This document shows, piece by piece, positions 27,941-40,571 of a stretch of DNA of 64,000 nt. Position 1 is the first letter of the stretch. Each line of letters starts with the position of its first letter. Origin of the DNA: Intestinirhabdus alba (lineage in GTDB: Bacteria > Pseudomonadota > Gammaproteobacteria > Enterobacterales > Enterobacteriaceae); NCBI RefSeq assembly GCF_009711095.1, contig NZ_WMJZ01000002.1:186001-250000 (forward strand), given 5' to 3'. The notes under the pieces were generated by a model. The model saw only the letters and a program-made list of their open reading frames with translations. It had not been told where the DNA came from and searched no databases. The translations under genes and the position numbers were made by a program.

Positions 27941-29919
27941 GTAAACGGACGACGCTGTTCCCGGCCTGTCTGCTGGCGCTGCTGTTCATCGCCGCCGCCT
28001 GGCTGAGCTGGGCTAACCTTTCCGTCGCGCTGCCGCGCGGCCAGTGGTTGCAGGCCATCCGGTCGCCGGACGTTAACGCGATCGAGCAGATGATTTTTCA
28101 CTTCAGCCTGCTGCCGCGTCTGGCGATCTCCCTGCTGGTTGGTGCCGGGCTGGGGCTGGTTGGCGTGCTGTTTCAGCAGGTGCTGCGCAACCCACTGGCG
28201 GAGCCGGCCACGCTCGGCGTCGCCACCGGCGCGCAGCTGGGCATCGCCGTCGCCGCCCTGTGGGCGCTGCCGGGGGCGCTGACCGCACAGTACGCGGCGC
28301 TGGCCGGGGCCTGTCTTGTGGGCGCGCTGGTGTTCGGCGTCGCCTGGGGGAAACGCCTGTCGCCGGTCACCCTGATCCTCGCCGGCCTGGTGGTCAGCCT
28401 GTACTGTGGGGCGATTAACCAGCTGATGGTGCTCTTTCACCACGAGCAGCTGCAGAGCCTGTTTCTGTGGAGCACCGGTACGCTGACCCAGACCGACTGG
28501 CGCGGCGTCCAGCAGCTGTGGCCGCAGCTGCTCGGCGGGGGGCTGCTGACCCTGCTGCTGCTGCGCCCGCTGACCCTGATGGGGCTGGACGACGGCGTGG
28601 CGCGCAACCTCGGGCTGGCGCTGTCGACGGCGAGGCTGGTGGCGCTGACGCTGGCGATAGCCCTCAGCGCGCTGCTGGTCAACGCGGTGGGCATTATCGG
28701 CTTTATCGGCCTGTTTGCGCCGCTGCTGGCGAAAATGCTCGGTGCCCGGCGTCTGCTGGCGCGGCTGGCGCTGGCACCGCCCATCGGCGCATTGATCCTC
28801 TGGCTCTCCGATCAGATCGTTCTCTGGCTGAGCCGGGTATGGATGGAAGTCTCCACCGGTTCCGTCACGGCGCTGGTGGGCGCGCCGCTGCTGCTGTGGC
28901 TGCTGCCGCGCCTTAAGAGCATCAGCGCGCCGGACATGAGCGCGAGCGATCGGGTTGCGGCGGAGCGTCGCCACGTGGTTGGCTATGCCCTCGCGGGAGG
29001 CGCGCTGCTGCTGATTGTCGCCCTTGTGGCGCTCTCTTTCGGGCGCGACGCCCAGGGCTGGAGCTGGGCGAGCGGAGCGCGGCTGGACGATCTGCTGCCG
29101 TGGCGCTGGCCGCGCGTTGCGGCGGCGCTGATCGCCGGGGTGATGCTGGCGGCGGCGGGATGCATTATTCAGCGCCTGACCGGTAACCCGATGGCCAGTC
29201 CGGAAGTACTGGGGATCAGCTCCGGCGCGGCGTTTGGCGTCGTGCTGATGCTGTTTCTGGTGCCGGAAAACGCTTTCGTCTGGCTGCTGCCCGCCGGCAG
29301 CCTTGGGGCGGGGGCGGCGCTGCTGATTGTGATGATTGCCGCCGGGCGCGGCGGCTTCTCCCCCCAGCGTATGCTGCTGGCGGGGATCGCGCTCAGTACC
29401 GCCTTCACTATGCTGCTGATGATGCTGCAGGCGAGTGGCGATCCGCGAATGGCCTCGGTGCTCACCTGGATCTCCGGCTCCACCTGGAACGCCTCGGGTG
29501 GGCAGGTGGTGCGTACCGGAATAGTGATGCTTATTTTGCTGGCGCTCATCCCCCTGTGCCGCCGCTGGCTGATCGTCCTGCCGCTGGGCGGCGATACCGC
29601 CAGGTCGGTGGGTATCGCGCTGACGCCGGCGCGGGTTGGCCTGCTGCTGCTGGCGGCTTCCCTGACGGCGACCGCCACGCTGTCTATCGGACCGCTGAGC
29701 TTTGTCGGGCTGATGGCACCGCATATTGCGCGGATGCTGGGTTTTCGTCGCGCGATGCCGCATCTGGCGATCTCGGCGCTGGTGGGAGGAATGCTGCTGG
29801 TCTTTGCCGACTGGTGCGGCAGAATGGTGCTGTTCCCCTATCAGATCCCGGCGGGGCTGCTCGCCACGTTTATCGGCGCGCCGTACTTTGTCTGGCTGCT
29901 GCGCAGGCAGAGCCGCTAG
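27937..29919 (+). CDS. fhuB: Ferric hydroxamate ABC permease FhuB
   Basis: Inner-membrane permease formed by two fused FecCD-type halves, with about 20 membrane helices. It has 660 residues, as in E. coli, when the GTG at 27937 (GTGA overlap with the fhuD stop) is used. The paired FecCD segments GVLFQQVLRNPLAEPATLGV and GCIIQRLTGNPMASPEVLGI mark the two halves. It also serves other hydroxamate receptors such as FhuE, which may explain why fhuCDB stay intact although fhuA is broken. Confidence 0.97.
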   Translation: MSKRTTLFPACLLALLFIAAAWLSWANLSVALPRGQWLQAIRSPDVNAIEQMIFHFSLLPRLAISLLVGAGLGLVGVLFQQVLRNPLAEPATLGVATGAQLGIAVAALWALPGALTAQYAALAGACLVGALVFGVAWGKRLSPVTLILAGLVVSLYCGAINQLMVLFHHEQLQSLFLWSTGTLTQTDWRGVQQLWPQLLGGGLLTLLLLRPLTLMGLDDGVARNLGLALSTARLVALTLAIALSALLVNAVGIIGFIGLFAPLLAKMLGARRLLARLALAPPIGALILWLSDQIVLWLSRVWMEVSTGSVTALVGAPLLLWLLPRLKSISAPDMSASDRVAAERRHVVGYALAGGALLLIVALVALSFGRDAQGWSWASGARLDDLLPWRWPRVAAALIAGVMLAAAGCIIQRLTGNPMASPEVLGISSGAAFGVVLMLFLVPENAFVWLLPAGSLGAGAALLIVMIAAGRGGFSPQRMLLAGIALSTAFTMLLMMLQASGDPRMASVLTWISGSTWNASGGQVVRTGIVMLILLALIPLCRRWLIVLPLGGDTARSVGIALTPARVGLLLLAASLTATATLSIGPLSFVGLMAPHIARMLGFRRAMPHLAISALVGGMLLVFADWCGRMVLFPYQIPAGLLATFIGAPYFVWLLRRQSR

Positions 29920-29924
29920 CGTAA

Positions 29925-29949
29925 ACGCCTCGCCCGCCGGGCGAGGCGT
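29925..29949. terminator. Hairpin between convergent fhuB and hemL
   Basis: ACGCCTCGCCC-GCC-GGGCGAGGCGT is an 11-bp perfect stem, 6 bp from each stop codon. T-runs are short on both sides. Confidence 0.55.
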
Positions 29950-29954
29950 CAGAA

Positions 29955-31235
29955 TCACAGCGAGGCAAACACCCGGCGCGCGGCGTCGATGGTGTTATTG
30001 ATATCGTCCATGCTGTGTGCCACGGACATAAAGCCCGCCTCAAAGGCCGACGGTGCCAGATAGACGCCCTCCGCCAACATCAGATGGAAGAAGCGCTTAA
30101 AGCGCTCCACGTCGCAGGCCATCACATCCTGGTAGCAGGTGACCGACGGCGCGTCGGTGAAGAAGATGCCGAACATACCGCCGACGTGGTTTACCACCAG
30201 CGGAATCCCCGTCGCCTTCGCCGCCTCCCGCAGACCTTCCGCCAGGCGGGTGGTCAGCGCGTCCAGCGTCTGATGAATCCCCGGTCGGGCCACCTCGTTC
30301 AGGCAGGCGAAGCCCGCCGCCATGGCGATGGGGTTGCCGGAGAGCGTTCCCGCCTGGTAAACCGGCCCGGTGGGGGCCAGCGCGTCCATCACCTCGCGAC
30401 GGCCGCCAAAAGCGCCTACCGGCATCCCGCCGCCGATAATTTTGCCCAGGCAGGTCAGATCCGGCGTCACGCCGTAGTAGTCCTGCGCGCCGGCCAGCGC
30501 CACCCGGAAGCCGGTCATCACTTCGTCGATAATCAACAGCGCGCCGAACTCGTCGCACAGGGCGCGCAGGCCCGGCAGGAATTCCGGCAGCGGTGGGATG
30601 CAGTTCATATTGCCCGCGACCGGCTCCACGATAATGCAGGCGATCTCCTGGGGGAACTGTTCAAACGCCGCGCGCACCGAGGCCAGATCGTTATAGGTGC
30701 AGGTCAGGGTATGCTTCGCGAAATCCGCCGGTACGCCCGGAGAATTGGGCTGACCGAGGGTCAGCGCGCCGGAGCCGGCCTTAACCAGCAGGCAGTCGGC
30801 GTGGCCGTGGTAGCAGCCTTCGAATTTGACGATCTTATCGCGGCCGGTAAAGCCGCGGGCCAGGCGAATGGCGCTCATGGTCGCCTCGGTGCCGGAGTTC
30901 ACCATGCGCACCATATCCATAGTGGGCACCAGCTCGGTCACCAGCGCCGCCATTTTGACCTCCATCTCGGTGGGCGCGCCGAAGCTCAGGCCGCGCTCCG
31001 CCGCCTCAATCACCGCGTTGCGGATAGCCGGGTGGTTATGGCCCAGCACCATCGGCCCCCAAGAGCCGACGTAGTCAACGTAGGCCTTGCCGTCGACATC
31101 ATACAGATACGCGCCGTCCGCTTTTTCAATAAACAGCGGCGTGCCGCCGACGCCGGTAAAGGCGCGTACGGGGGAGTTAACGCCGCCGGGGATCAGCTCG
31201 CGCGCTGCGCTGTAGAGGTGTTCAGACTTGCTCAT
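29955..31235 (-). CDS. hemL: Glutamate-1-semialdehyde 2,1-aminomutase
   Basis: PLP enzyme making 5-aminolevulinate in the C5 haem pathway. It has 426 residues, as in E. coli. The PLP lysine is in [31 protein letters not shown] and [15 protein letters not shown] are also typical. Convergent with fhuB and divergent from clcA. Confidence 0.97.
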   Translation of the reverse strand: MSKSEHLYSAARELIPGGVNSPVRAFTGVGGTPLFIEKADGAYLYDVDGKAYVDYVGSWGPMVLGHNHPAIRNAVIEAAERGLSFGAPTEMEVKMAALVTELVPTMDMVRMVNSGTEATMSAIRLARGFTGRDKIVKFEGCYHGHADCLLVKAGSGALTLGQPNSPGVPADFAKHTLTCTYNDLASVRAAFEQFPQEIACIIVEPVAGNMNCIPPLPEFLPGLRALCDEFGALLIIDEVMTGFRVALAGAQDYYGVTPDLTCLGKIIGGGMPVGAFGGRREVMDALAPTGPVYQAGTLSGNPIAMAAGFACLNEVARPGIHQTLDALTTRLAEGLREAAKATGIPLVVNHVGGMFGIFFTDAPSVTCYQDVMACDVERFKRFFHLMLAEGVYLAPSAFEAGFMSVAHSMDDINNTIDAARRVFASL

Positions 31236-31385
31236 GGAGGGTTCCTGATTGATGGAAAAAGTGAATGGCCGCTATTCTAAGGAAAGTGGACATCATTTGA
31301 AACAACACGATTTACAGGAGATTTTCTGGAAAAGGCGAGTAGAATGCCGTTTCCGGATTTTGTCATTTCCTTAAACGATCAACTG

Positions 31386-32804
31386 ATGAAAACAGACTCT
31401 CCTTCCTTTGAAGCGCAACAGGTCGTCCGTTTACGGCGCGGCGCGCTGATTCGTCGTCTTCTTGAACGGGATAAAACGCCGCTGGCGATCCTGTTGATGG
31501 CCGCTGTGGTCGGCATTGTAACGGGCATCGTCGGCGTGGCGTTCGAAAAGGCGGTGACCTGGGTGCAGAATCTGCGCATCGGGGCGCTGGTCCAGGCCGC
31601 CGACAGCGCGTTTCTGGTCTGGCCGCTGGCCTTTGTGCTCTCTGCCCTCCTGGCGATGGTTGGCTATTTTCTGGTGCGTCGGTTTGCGCCGGAGGCCGGA
31701 GGATCGGGGATTCCGGAAATTGAAGGGGCACTTGAGGAGCTGCGGCCCGTGCGCTGGTGGCGCGTGCTGCCGGTAAAGTTCATCGGCGGAATGGGCACCC
31801 TCGGCGCGGGCATGGTGCTGGGGCGCGAAGGCCCGACCGTGCAGATCGGCGGCAACATCGGGCGGATGGTGCTCGATATTTTTCGTATGCGCAGCGCCGA
31901 GGCGCGGCATACCCTGCTGGCGACCGGCGCGGCGGCGGGGCTTTCTGCCGCCTTTAACGCGCCGCTGGCGGGCATTCTGTTTATTATTGAAGAGATGCGT
32001 CCGCAGTTTCGCTACAGCCTGATCTCGATTAAAGCGGTGTTTACCGGCGTCATCATGTCGAGCATCGTGTTTCGTATTTTTAACGGTGAAGCACCGATTA
32101 TTGAGGTCGGCAAGCTTTCCAATGCGCCGGTCAATACCCTGTGGCTGTACCTGATCCTCGGCATGATTTTTGGCTGCGTGGGGCCGCTTTTCAACCATCT
32201 GGTGCTGCGCACCCAGGATATGTTCCAGCGCTTTCACGGCGGCAATATCAAAAAATGGGTACTGATGGGCGGAGCGATCGGTGGCCTGTGCGGGATCCTG
32301 GGGCTGATTGACCCGGAGGCGGCGGGCGGCGGCTTTAACCTGATCCCCATCGCCGCGGCGGGCAACTACAGCGTCGGGCTGCTGCTGTTTATTTTCATTA
32401 CCCGTATTGTCACCACGCTGCTGTGCTTCTCCTCCGGCGCGCCGGGGGGAATTTTTGCGCCCATGCTGGCGCTGGGCACCCTGTTCGGCACCGCCTTCGG
32501 GATGGCGGCGGCGGCCACCTTCCCCCACTATCATCTTGAGGCCGGAACCTTTGCGATCGCCGGAATGGGGGCGCTGATGGCGGCCTCGGTGCGCGCGCCG
32601 CTGACCGGCATCGTGCTGGTGCTGGAGATGACCGACAACTATCAGCTCATTTTGCCAATGATCATCACCTGCCTCGGCGCGACACTATTGGCGCAGTTTC
32701 TTGGCGGAAAACCGCTATACTCCACCATCCTGGCGCGCACGCTGGCAAAGCAGGATGCGGAGCAGGCGGCGAAGCGACAGGACGCCTCTGGCGAGAATAC
32801 TTGA
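31386..32804 (+). CDS. clcA: H+/Cl- exchange transporter ClcA
   Basis: Inner-membrane 2Cl-/1H+ antiporter linked to acid resistance. It has 472 residues (E. coli 473). Selectivity segments [14 protein letters not shown] (gating glutamate) and GGIFAPM are intact, and the internal proton glutamate is in [10 protein letters not shown]. The start [12 protein letters not shown] matches the family; an in-frame ATG 42 bases upstream does not. Confidence 0.96.
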   Translation: MKTDSPSFEAQQVVRLRRGALIRRLLERDKTPLAILLMAAVVGIVTGIVGVAFEKAVTWVQNLRIGALVQAADSAFLVWPLAFVLSALLAMVGYFLVRRFAPEAGGSGIPEIEGALEELRPVRWWRVLPVKFIGGMGTLGAGMVLGREGPTVQIGGNIGRMVLDIFRMRSAEARHTLLATGAAAGLSAAFNAPLAGILFIIEEMRPQFRYSLISIKAVFTGVIMSSIVFRIFNGEAPIIEVGKLSNAPVNTLWLYLILGMIFGCVGPLFNHLVLRTQDMFQRFHGGNIKKWVLMGGAIGGLCGILGLIDPEAAGGGFNLIPIAAAGNYSVGLLLFIFITRIVTTLLCFSSGAPGGIFAPMLALGTLFGTAFGMAAAATFPHYHLEAGTFAIAGMGALMAASVRAPLTGIVLVLEMTDNYQLILPMIITCLGATLLAQFLGGKPLYSTILARTLAKQDAEQAAKRQDASGENT

Positions 32805-32885
32805 ACGAATAACCAGGGTATTAGATAATGGCCCGACTATTGGGTCAGAATTTGCCCAATTGCCGATGTCGTTTGGAGCAAAAAT

Positions 32886-33230
32886 ATGAGTGATGACGTA
32901 GCGCTGCCGCTGCAGTTTACCGAAGCCGCAGCCACTAAAGTAAAGAGCCTGATCGCTGACGAAGATAACCCGAACCTGAAGCTGCGCGTCTATATTACCG
33001 GCGGCGGCTGCAGCGGTTTCCAGTATGGCTTCACCTTTGATGACCAGGTCAACGAAGGTGATATGACCATTGAGAAACAGGGCGTTGGTCTGGTGGTTGA
33101 TCCGATGAGCCTGCAGTACCTGGTGGGCGGTGCCGTCGACTATACCGAAGGCCTGGAAGGGTCCCGCTTTATTGTGACCAACCCGAACGCGAAAAGCACC
33201 TGCGGGTGCGGATCGTCCTTCAGTATCTGA
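32886..33230 (+). CDS. erpA: Iron-sulfur cluster insertion protein ErpA
   Basis: A-type carrier that delivers Fe-S clusters to enzymes such as IspG. It has 114 residues, as in E. coli. The three cysteines are in [11 protein letters not shown] and the C-terminal [11 protein letters not shown]. It lies 81 bp after clcA in its own context. Confidence 0.98.
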   Translation: MSDDVALPLQFTEAAATKVKSLIADEDNPNLKLRVYITGGGCSGFQYGFTFDDQVNEGDMTIEKQGVGLVVDPMSLQYLVGGAVDYTEGLEGSRFIVTNPNAKSTCGCGSSFSI

Positions 33231-33283
33231 TCGGCGGGCGCGGATTCCTGGCGGACCTGCGGGTTCCGCCAGGCAGTATTTCC

Positions 33284-33907
33284 TTAACGCCCGCTCTCAT
33301 CCAGGGCGAACGTCGGTAGCTTCAGACGCCAGCGTATGGCGGCCAGCCGAATGATCAGCGTTACCCCCATTCCCAGCATACTGGCGCTCTCCAACGGTAG
33401 CCCAAAGCTGTAGTGCGTCGTAGCGTGTACGATCCCGCCGATAATGCAGGCGGTGGCGTAAATCTCGGTACGCAGAATCATCGGCACCTCGCGCGCCAGC
33501 ACGTCGCGAATAATGCCGCCGCCGACGCCGGTAATCACTCCCATACAGATCGCCACCAGCGGGCCGGTGCCGGCGATAAACGCCTTGTTGACGCCGATGC
33601 CGACAAACACCGCCAGCCCCACGGCGTCCAGCACCGGCAGCATCCATTTCGGCAGCCGCCTGGGCTGACGCACCAGCAAAATAGTGAACATACTGGTGAC
33701 CATCGCCACCACCAGATCGGTGGGATCTTTAACCCAGAAGACCGGGCCGTTATCCAGCGCCATATCGCGAATGGTGCCGCCGCCCACGGCGGTGACCACC
33801 CCCAGCACAAGAACCCCGAACGGGTCCATGCGTAATTTTCCGGCCAGCAAAACCCCGGAGATGGCAAATACGGCCGTGCCTACAATATCCAGCCAATAAA
33901 CGAGCAT
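33284..33907 (-). CDS. yadS: TRIC-type membrane protein YadS
   Basis: UPF0126/TRIC-like inner-membrane protein of 207 residues with about six to seven helices. The repeated half-motif appears as AVGGGTIRDMAL and GVGGGIIRDVLA, the mark of two homologous halves. Prokaryotic relatives form cation channels; the physiological role here is unknown. Start MLVYWLDIVGTAVFA chosen by homology. Confidence 0.92.
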   Translation of the reverse strand: MLVYWLDIVGTAVFAISGVLLAGKLRMDPFGVLVLGVVTAVGGGTIRDMALDNGPVFWVKDPTDLVVAMVTSMFTILLVRQPRRLPKWMLPVLDAVGLAVFVGIGVNKAFIAGTGPLVAICMGVITGVGGGIIRDVLAREVPMILRTEIYATACIIGGIVHATTHYSFGLPLESASMLGMGVTLIIRLAAIRWRLKLPTFALDESGR

Positions 33908-33923
33908 TGTTAAATCCCCACGG

Positions 33924-33965
33924 ATACCCGTCATACTTCAGGCGACATGTACGTTGGCCTGTGTC
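33924..33965. repeat. Partial ERIC end
   Basis: ATACCCGTCATACTTCAGGC plus ATGTACGTTGGCC matches one ERIC terminus. The following GTCTCATCC ... GCTCGCCC resembles the extra segment inside the element at 1864-2067. The rest of the element is missing. Confidence 0.6.
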
Positions 33966-34021
33966 CGTCTCATCCTTAAGGCTCGCCCCGCAGCCTGCGT
34001 AACCCGTTGACGGGGCAGACG

Positions 34022-34822
34022 CTATTCCGCCTGTGCCAGCGCGCTGCAGAGCTGTTTTGCGGCGAGGATAATACGCGGGCTTGCCCGTTCAAACCAGTCG
34101 CTGTTAAGAGAAATAACCGGAATTTCCAGCTGTTTTCCCCAGTATTGTTTAATTTTGCGAATTTCGTCAGAATTTCCCGTTACCACGATGGCCTGAGGCG
34201 CGCGCGCCAGCACCTGCTCGCGGCTGACCTGCGGCCAGGGCACCCGGCTGGCGGCAAAAATATTTTCACCGCCGCACAGCTCCAGTATCTGGTTCTGGAT
34301 GGTGCCTTTTGCGCTGGTAAAGGGCGGATTGACGCCAAACTGCAAAAAGACGCGCTTTTTCGGCCGTCCGGCGCGTTCGGCACGCAGGCGGGCGGCGTCG
34401 TCCAGCAGCGACTGAGCGGCGGCCTCGGCCCGTTCCGGCTGCGGGCTCCAGGCGGCCAGCTGGCGCAGCGCATCGGCGATCTGTTCAATGCTGACGGCGT
34501 CCACCCACATGACTTTGATTCCCAGGGCGCTCAGCTGGTTGACCTGCCGTTCGGCGTTGCCGCCGCGCCAGGCGATAACCAGATCCGGTTTCAGCGCCAC
34601 GATGCGCTCCAGGTTCATCCCCTGCCAGGTGGAAACCTGCTCAATGTCCTGCGCCTGCGGCGGATAGTCGGAATAGCTGCTGACCGCGATCGGCACGATC
34701 CCGGCCGCGAAGGCAAGTTCGGTGTTGGCGGGGGAGAGGGAAATTACGCGCGGCGCGGCGACCAGCCACGCCGGCAGAATGAAAAGCAGGGCGGCCAGCG
34801 CCCTGAAGCGTGGTTTAGCCAT
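34022..34822 (-). CDS. btuF: Periplasmic vitamin B12-binding protein BtuF
   Basis: Captures cobalamin for BtuCD. It has 266 residues with a signal peptide ([15 protein letters not shown]). The type III binding-protein fold shows in [18 protein letters not shown] and [20 protein letters not shown]. Its start overlaps the mtn stop by 8 bp, so the pair is co-transcribed, as in E. coli. Confidence 0.96.
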   Translation of the reverse strand: MAKPRFRALAALLFILPAWLVAAPRVISLSPANTELAFAAGIVPIAVSSYSDYPPQAQDIEQVSTWQGMNLERIVALKPDLVIAWRGGNAERQVNQLSALGIKVMWVDAVSIEQIADALRQLAAWSPQPERAEAAAQSLLDDAARLRAERAGRPKKRVFLQFGVNPPFTSAKGTIQNQILELCGGENIFAASRVPWPQVSREQVLARAPQAIVVTGNSDEIRKIKQYWGKQLEIPVISLNSDWFERASPRIILAAKQLCSALAQAE

Positions 34823-35513
34823 TGGCCAGCTTCTGCACCAGCGTTTCAACCATCAGGCTGGACTGGCGGGCGGCTACCGCCAGGAACTCCTCAAAGCTGA
34901 GGTGGGACTGCTGGTCGGCAACGTCGGAGATGGCGCGTACCACCACGAACGGCACGTTGAAGTTATGGCAGACGTGGGCGATGGCGGTCGCTTCCATCTC
35001 TACGGCAATCGCCTGGGGGAAGCTGTGGCGGATCTTCGCCAGCCCCTCGGCACCGTTGATGAAGGCGTCGCCGCTGACGATGAGTCCGCGCACCGCGTTG
35101 AGGTTTAGCGCCGCGATGCAGGATTCAGCGGCGGCGATCAGGGCGCTATCGGCCTTAAAGCCGGCCGGGCAGCCCGGCAGCTGTCCAAATTCGTAGCCAA
35201 AGGCGGTGACGTCGGCGTCGTGATAGCGCGCCTCGTCAGAGACTACGATATCGCCCACCTTCAGCGTCGGTGCCAGGCCGCCCGCAGAGCCGGTATTGAT
35301 GATGACGTCCGGCCGGCAGCGCTCCAGCAGCAGCGTGGCACCCAGCGCCGCCGCCACCTTACCGATACCTGATTTCAGAAGCGCAACCCCGGTGCCGTTC
35401 AGCTGGCCGGTATAAATCTCACAGCCGCCGAGGGCGTGGGTCTGACGGTTTTCGATTTTGTCACGCAGCAGCGTAACTTCTTCTTCCATTGCACCAATGA
35501 TGCCGATTTTCAT
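34815..35513 (-). CDS. mtn: 5'-methylthioadenosine/S-adenosylhomocysteine nucleosidase
   Basis: Cleaves MTA and SAH, recycling methionine and feeding autoinducer-2 synthesis. It has 232 residues, as in E. coli. The catalytic residues lie in GAMEEEV (Glu12), [12 protein letters not shown] (Glu174) and RAISDVAD (Asp197). Divergent from dgt with an 83-bp spacer. Confidence 0.98.
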   Translation of the reverse strand: MKIGIIGAMEEEVTLLRDKIENRQTHALGGCEIYTGQLNGTGVALLKSGIGKVAAALGATLLLERCRPDVIINTGSAGGLAPTLKVGDIVVSDEARYHDADVTAFGYEFGQLPGCPAGFKADSALIAAAESCIAALNLNAVRGLIVSGDAFINGAEGLAKIRHSFPQAIAVEMEATAIAHVCHNFNVPFVVVRAISDVADQQSHLSFEEFLAVAARQSSLMVETLVQKLANG

Positions 35514-35596
35514 AGATTTACTCGCGATAGGACCGATTTGAAGGCATAGTTTATCATGCGCTTAAGGGGAAGCGCATTTCTCAGGCGGGAGAGGCC

Positions 35597-37111
35597 ATGG
35601 CACAGATTGATTTTCGCAACAAAATAAACTGGCGTCGTCGTTACCGTTCACCGCAGGGCGTAAAGTCCGAGCATGAGATCCTGCGCATTTTTGAAAGCGA
35701 TCGCGGGCGGATTATTAACTCCCCGGCGATTCGTCGGCTGCAGCAGAAAACCCAGGTTTTTCCGCTGGAGCGCAACGCGGCAGTGCGCACTCGTCTGACC
35801 CACTCCCTGGAGGTGCAGCAGGTCGGGCGCTATATCGCCAAGGAAGTGCTGAGTCGTCTTAAGGAGCTGAAGCTGCTGGAGCGCTACGGCCTGAGCGAGC
35901 TGACGGGGCCTTTTGAGAGCATCGTCGAGATGTCCTGCCTGATGCATGACATCGGCAATCCGCCGTTTGGCCATTTTGGCGAAGCGGCGATCAACGACTG
36001 GTTCCGCCAGCGGCTGCATCCGGCAGATGCGGAAGGCCTGCCGCTGAGCGGCGATCGCTGCGTGGTGGTGGCGCTGCGGCTGAGGGAAGGGGAAGATGCC
36101 CTTAACGAGCTGCGGCGAAAGGTGCGCCAGGATCTCTGCTATTTTGAAGGCAATGCGCAGGGCATTCGTCTGGTGCAGACGCTGATGCGCATGAATCTGA
36201 CCTGGGCGCAGGTGGGCGGCATCCTGAAATATACGCGGCCGGCATGGTGGCGCGGCGAGCCTCCCGCCTCCCACAGCTATTTAATGAAAAAACCCGGCTA
36301 CTATCTTTCTGAAGAGCGTTATATTGCGCGGCTGCATAAAGCGCTGAACCAGGCCCCTTACAGCCGGTTTCCCTTAACGTGGATTATGGAAGCCGCCGAC
36401 GATATCTCTTATTGCGTGGCCGATCTTGAGGATGCGGTTGAGAAAAAAATCTTCAGCGTTGAGCAGCTTTATCATCACCTCCGCGAGGCCTGGGGAGAGC
36501 AGGAAAAAGGATCGCTGTTTGCGCAGGTGATAGAAAATGCCTGGGAGAAATCGCGGGCGAATACCTTAAGCCGCAGTACGGAAGATCAGTTCTTTATGTA
36601 TTTACGGGTCAATACGCTGAATAAGCTGGTGCCTTACGCCGCCCAGCGCTTTATTGATAATTTACCGCAGATCTTTGACGGAACCTTTAACCACGCGCTG
36701 CTGGAGGACGCCAGCAGCTACAGCCAGCTGCTGGAGCTTTACAAAAACGTCGCCATTAAACATGTGTTCAGCCATCCCGAGGTGGAGCAACTGGAGCTGC
36801 AGGGCTATCGGGTCATTGGCGGGCTGCTGGATATCTACCGGCCGCTGCTCGCGATGACGCTGGCGGACTTTAGCGAGCTGGTGGCAAAAGAGCGCCTGCA
36901 GCGGTTTCCTATTGAGTCGCGTCTTTTTCAGAAGCTCTCTACGCGCCACCGGTTGGCCTATGTAGAGGCGATGGGTAAAATAGCTCCTGACGCCGTGGAA
37001 TATCCGGTTCTGGAATACTATTATCGCTGCCGGCTGATCCAGGATTATATTAGCGGGATGACCGATTTATATGCGTGGGATGAATACCGGCGCTTAATGG
37101 CGGTTGAATAA
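35597..37111 (+). CDS. dgt: dGTP triphosphohydrolase
   Basis: Hydrolyses dGTP to deoxyguanosine and triphosphate. It has 504 residues (E. coli 505). HD-domain ligands appear in [27 protein letters not shown] and [18 protein letters not shown]. Followed by a 214-bp spacer with the degP promoter. Confidence 0.97.
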   Translation: MAQIDFRNKINWRRRYRSPQGVKSEHEILRIFESDRGRIINSPAIRRLQQKTQVFPLERNAAVRTRLTHSLEVQQVGRYIAKEVLSRLKELKLLERYGLSELTGPFESIVEMSCLMHDIGNPPFGHFGEAAINDWFRQRLHPADAEGLPLSGDRCVVVALRLREGEDALNELRRKVRQDLCYFEGNAQGIRLVQTLMRMNLTWAQVGGILKYTRPAWWRGEPPASHSYLMKKPGYYLSEERYIARLHKALNQAPYSRFPLTWIMEAADDISYCVADLEDAVEKKIFSVEQLYHHLREAWGEQEKGSLFAQVIENAWEKSRANTLSRSTEDQFFMYLRVNTLNKLVPYAAQRFIDNLPQIFDGTFNHALLEDASSYSQLLELYKNVAIKHVFSHPEVEQLELQGYRVIGGLLDIYRPLLAMTLADFSELVAKERLQRFPIESRLFQKLSTRHRLAYVEAMGKIAPDAVEYPVLEYYYRCRLIQDYISGMTDLYAWDEYRRLMAVE

Positions 37112-37252
37112 TAACGCTGGCTTATGTTTCCCGGATCGATCGCAGAACCGGTGCCGGCGGCATTCTGCTGAGTGCGGCCAGAGCTATTTAACGCGCCCGG
37201 GCTTTTGTAAAGATGGACAATATTTTTTTACTTTTTCCAGAAACTTCCGCCC

Positions 37253-37280
37253 GGAACTTCACGCTATAAAATGACTCTGA
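37253..37280 (+). promoter_or_regulatory. Sigma-E promoter of degP
   Basis: GGAACTT (37253-37259), 16-bp spacer, TCTGA (37276-37280), both consensus for RpoE, 46 bp before the degP ATG. A GTAAA at about 37206 could be half a CpxR box, but a second half is not clear. Confidence 0.85.
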
Positions 37281-37325
37281 CCTACACAGCAATTTTACGT
37301 TACCTGATAATCGAGATCGAAACAG

Positions 37326-38750
<1,425 letters not shown>

Positions 38751-38934
38751 TTTCACCCTACGGCCCCTTCCCGCCGCGGGAGGGGCTGCTCTGTTTTACC
38801 TCCCGCCTCAGAGCCGACAATATATTTTGTGAACCTGGCCACAACTCCATACTTCTCCCCTCGGCTTTGTGCGTTTGCACAATGGTGCCCGCTATTATCT
38901 TCCCTATGCTTGGGATCTGCTCAGAGGAGGGATT

Positions 38935-40092
38935 ATGGCTGGCTGGCATCTTGATACTAAAATGGCGCAGGATATCGTGGCGCGCACGATGCGCATTATT
39001 GATACCAACATCAACGTAATGGATGACCGGGGGCGCATCATCGGCAGTGGCGATCGCGAACGTATTGGTGAATTGCACGAAGGCGCGCTGCTGGTGCTCT
39101 CTCAGGGGCGGGTGGTGGATATTGACGACGCGGTGGCGCGCCATCTGCACGGCGTGCGGCAGGGGATTAACCTGCCGCTGCGCCTTGAGGGGGAAATTGT
39201 CGGCGTGATCGGGCTCACCGGCGAGCCGGAGCACCTGCGCAAGTATGGCGAACTGGTCTGTATGACCGCCGAAATGATGCTTGAGCAGTCGCGGCTGATG
39301 CATCTGCTGGCCCAGGACAGCCGCCTGCGCGAGGAGCTGGTGATGAACCTGCTCCAGGCCGAAGAGCATACCCCCGCGCTGACGGAGTGGGCGCAGCGGC
39401 TCGGCATCGATCTCAACCAGCCGCGCGTGGTGGCGGTGGTGGAAGTGGACAGCGGGCAGCTTGGCGTCGACAGCGCGATGGCGGAGCTGCAGCAACTGCA
39501 GAACGCGCTGACCACGCCGGAGCGCAATAACCTGATAGCGATTGTGTCACTGACCGAGATGGTGGTGCTGAAACCGGCGCTGAACCAGTTTGGCCGCTGG
39601 GACGCGGAGGATCACCGCAGGCGCGTTGAGCAGCTGATTGCGCGAATGAAAGAGAACGGCCAGCTGCGCTTTCGGGTGGCGCTGGGCAACTATTTTACCG
39701 GCCCCGGCAGCATTGCCCGCTCCTGGCGCACCGCGCGCACCACCATGATGGTCGGCAAGCAGCGGATGCCGGAGAGCCGCAGCTACTTTTATCAGGATTT
39801 GATGCTGCCGGTGCTGCTCGACAGCCTGCGCGGCGGCTGGCAGGCCAATGAGCTGGCGCGTCCGCTTACCAGGCTGAAGGCGATGGACAACAACGGCCTG
39901 CTGCGGCGAACGCTGACGGCGTGGTTTCGCCATAACGTGCAGCCGCTGGCGACCTCAAAGGCGCTGTTTATCCACCGTAATACGCTGGAGTACCGTCTCA
40001 ACCGGATTTCTGAACTGACCGGCCTGAATCTGGGAAATTTTGACGATCGGCTGCTGCTGTACGTGGCGCTGCAGCTGGACGAGCAGCATTAA
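38935..40092 (+). CDS. cdaR: Sugar diacid regulator CdaR
   Basis: Transcription activator of glucarate/galactarate genes. It has 385 residues, as in E. coli. The N-terminal sugar-diacid recognition domain is followed by a C-terminal PucR-type HTH (HRNTLEYRLNRISELTG). GGAGGG lies before the ATG at 38935. The gene's TAA lies inside an 18-bp sequence shared with the end of the 267-bp repeat. Confidence 0.96.
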   Translation: MAGWHLDTKMAQDIVARTMRIIDTNINVMDDRGRIIGSGDRERIGELHEGALLVLSQGRVVDIDDAVARHLHGVRQGINLPLRLEGEIVGVIGLTGEPEHLRKYGELVCMTAEMMLEQSRLMHLLAQDSRLREELVMNLLQAEEHTPALTEWAQRLGIDLNQPRVVAVVEVDSGQLGVDSAMAELQQLQNALTTPERNNLIAIVSLTEMVVLKPALNQFGRWDAEDHRRRVEQLIARMKENGQLRFRVALGNYFTGPGSIARSWRTARTTMMVGKQRMPESRSYFYQDLMLPVLLDSLRGGWQANELARPLTRLKAMDNNGLLRRTLTAWFRHNVQPLATSKALFIHRNTLEYRLNRISELTGLNLGNFDDRLLLYVALQLDEQH

Positions 40093-40157
40093 GGGACACA
40101 GCCTAAGGCCAGGCCGAAGCCCCCGGATCGCGTCGTTGCCCGACGCAGAGGCCGGTA
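40089..40157. repeat. Diverged fragment of the cueO-proximal repeat
   Basis: TTAAGGGACACAGCCTAA (40089-40106) is identical to 2575-2592. GCAGAGGCCGGT (about 40145-40156) also occurs, inverted, beside the left terminal repeat near 2302-2314. The arms between are different. Confidence 0.5.
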
Positions 40158-40184
40158 AGCAAAGCGCGCCGGGCGGCAGGGCGC

Positions 40185-40571
40185 TTATTTGCGCGTCAGC
40201 TTTTCCAGATCGGACTCAATTTCGCTGATTTTGTTGGCCACTACGCTTTCCAGGTGGTGCAGGTCGTCGAGGATCTTACGCTTCAGTTCAATATCGCTGC
40301 GATCGCGCTGGCTAATTTGATCCAGCTCGTCGATCACGTAGCGCAGATTGGGGCTGATCTCCTGTACCTCCTTGTAGCCCTGGCCAACGCCGTCGGCGGC
40401 CACGGTTTTACGCTGGCGCGGATATTTGAACTTGACGCTCTTGGCGAAGAATTCGCCTTTATCCTTTTGGAAATAGATTTTCAGAATGTCGTTGTTGGCT
40501 TCCTGCCGCAGGCTGTACCGGTCGATTTCTTCCGGATTGGTAATGCCCAGACTTTTCAGGTTGTCATACAT
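40185..40571 (-). CDS. yaeH: Conserved protein YaeH (DUF3461)
   Basis: Soluble 128-residue protein of unknown function, highly conserved in gamma-proteobacteria and the same length as in E. coli. The C-terminal third is charged and likely helical ([20 protein letters not shown]). No catalytic motif is evident. Confidence 0.93.
   Translation of the reverse strand: MYDNLKSLGITNPEEIDRYSLRQEANNDILKIYFQKDKGEFFAKSVKFKYPRQRKTVAADGVGQGYKEVQEISPNLRYVIDELDQISQRDRSDIELKRKILDDLHHLESVVANKISEIESDLEKLTRK

Noticed and set aside
27871-29958. 695-codon open frame opposite fhuB and fhuD
   Set aside because: Same antisense artefact; Gln/Arg-rich and featureless.
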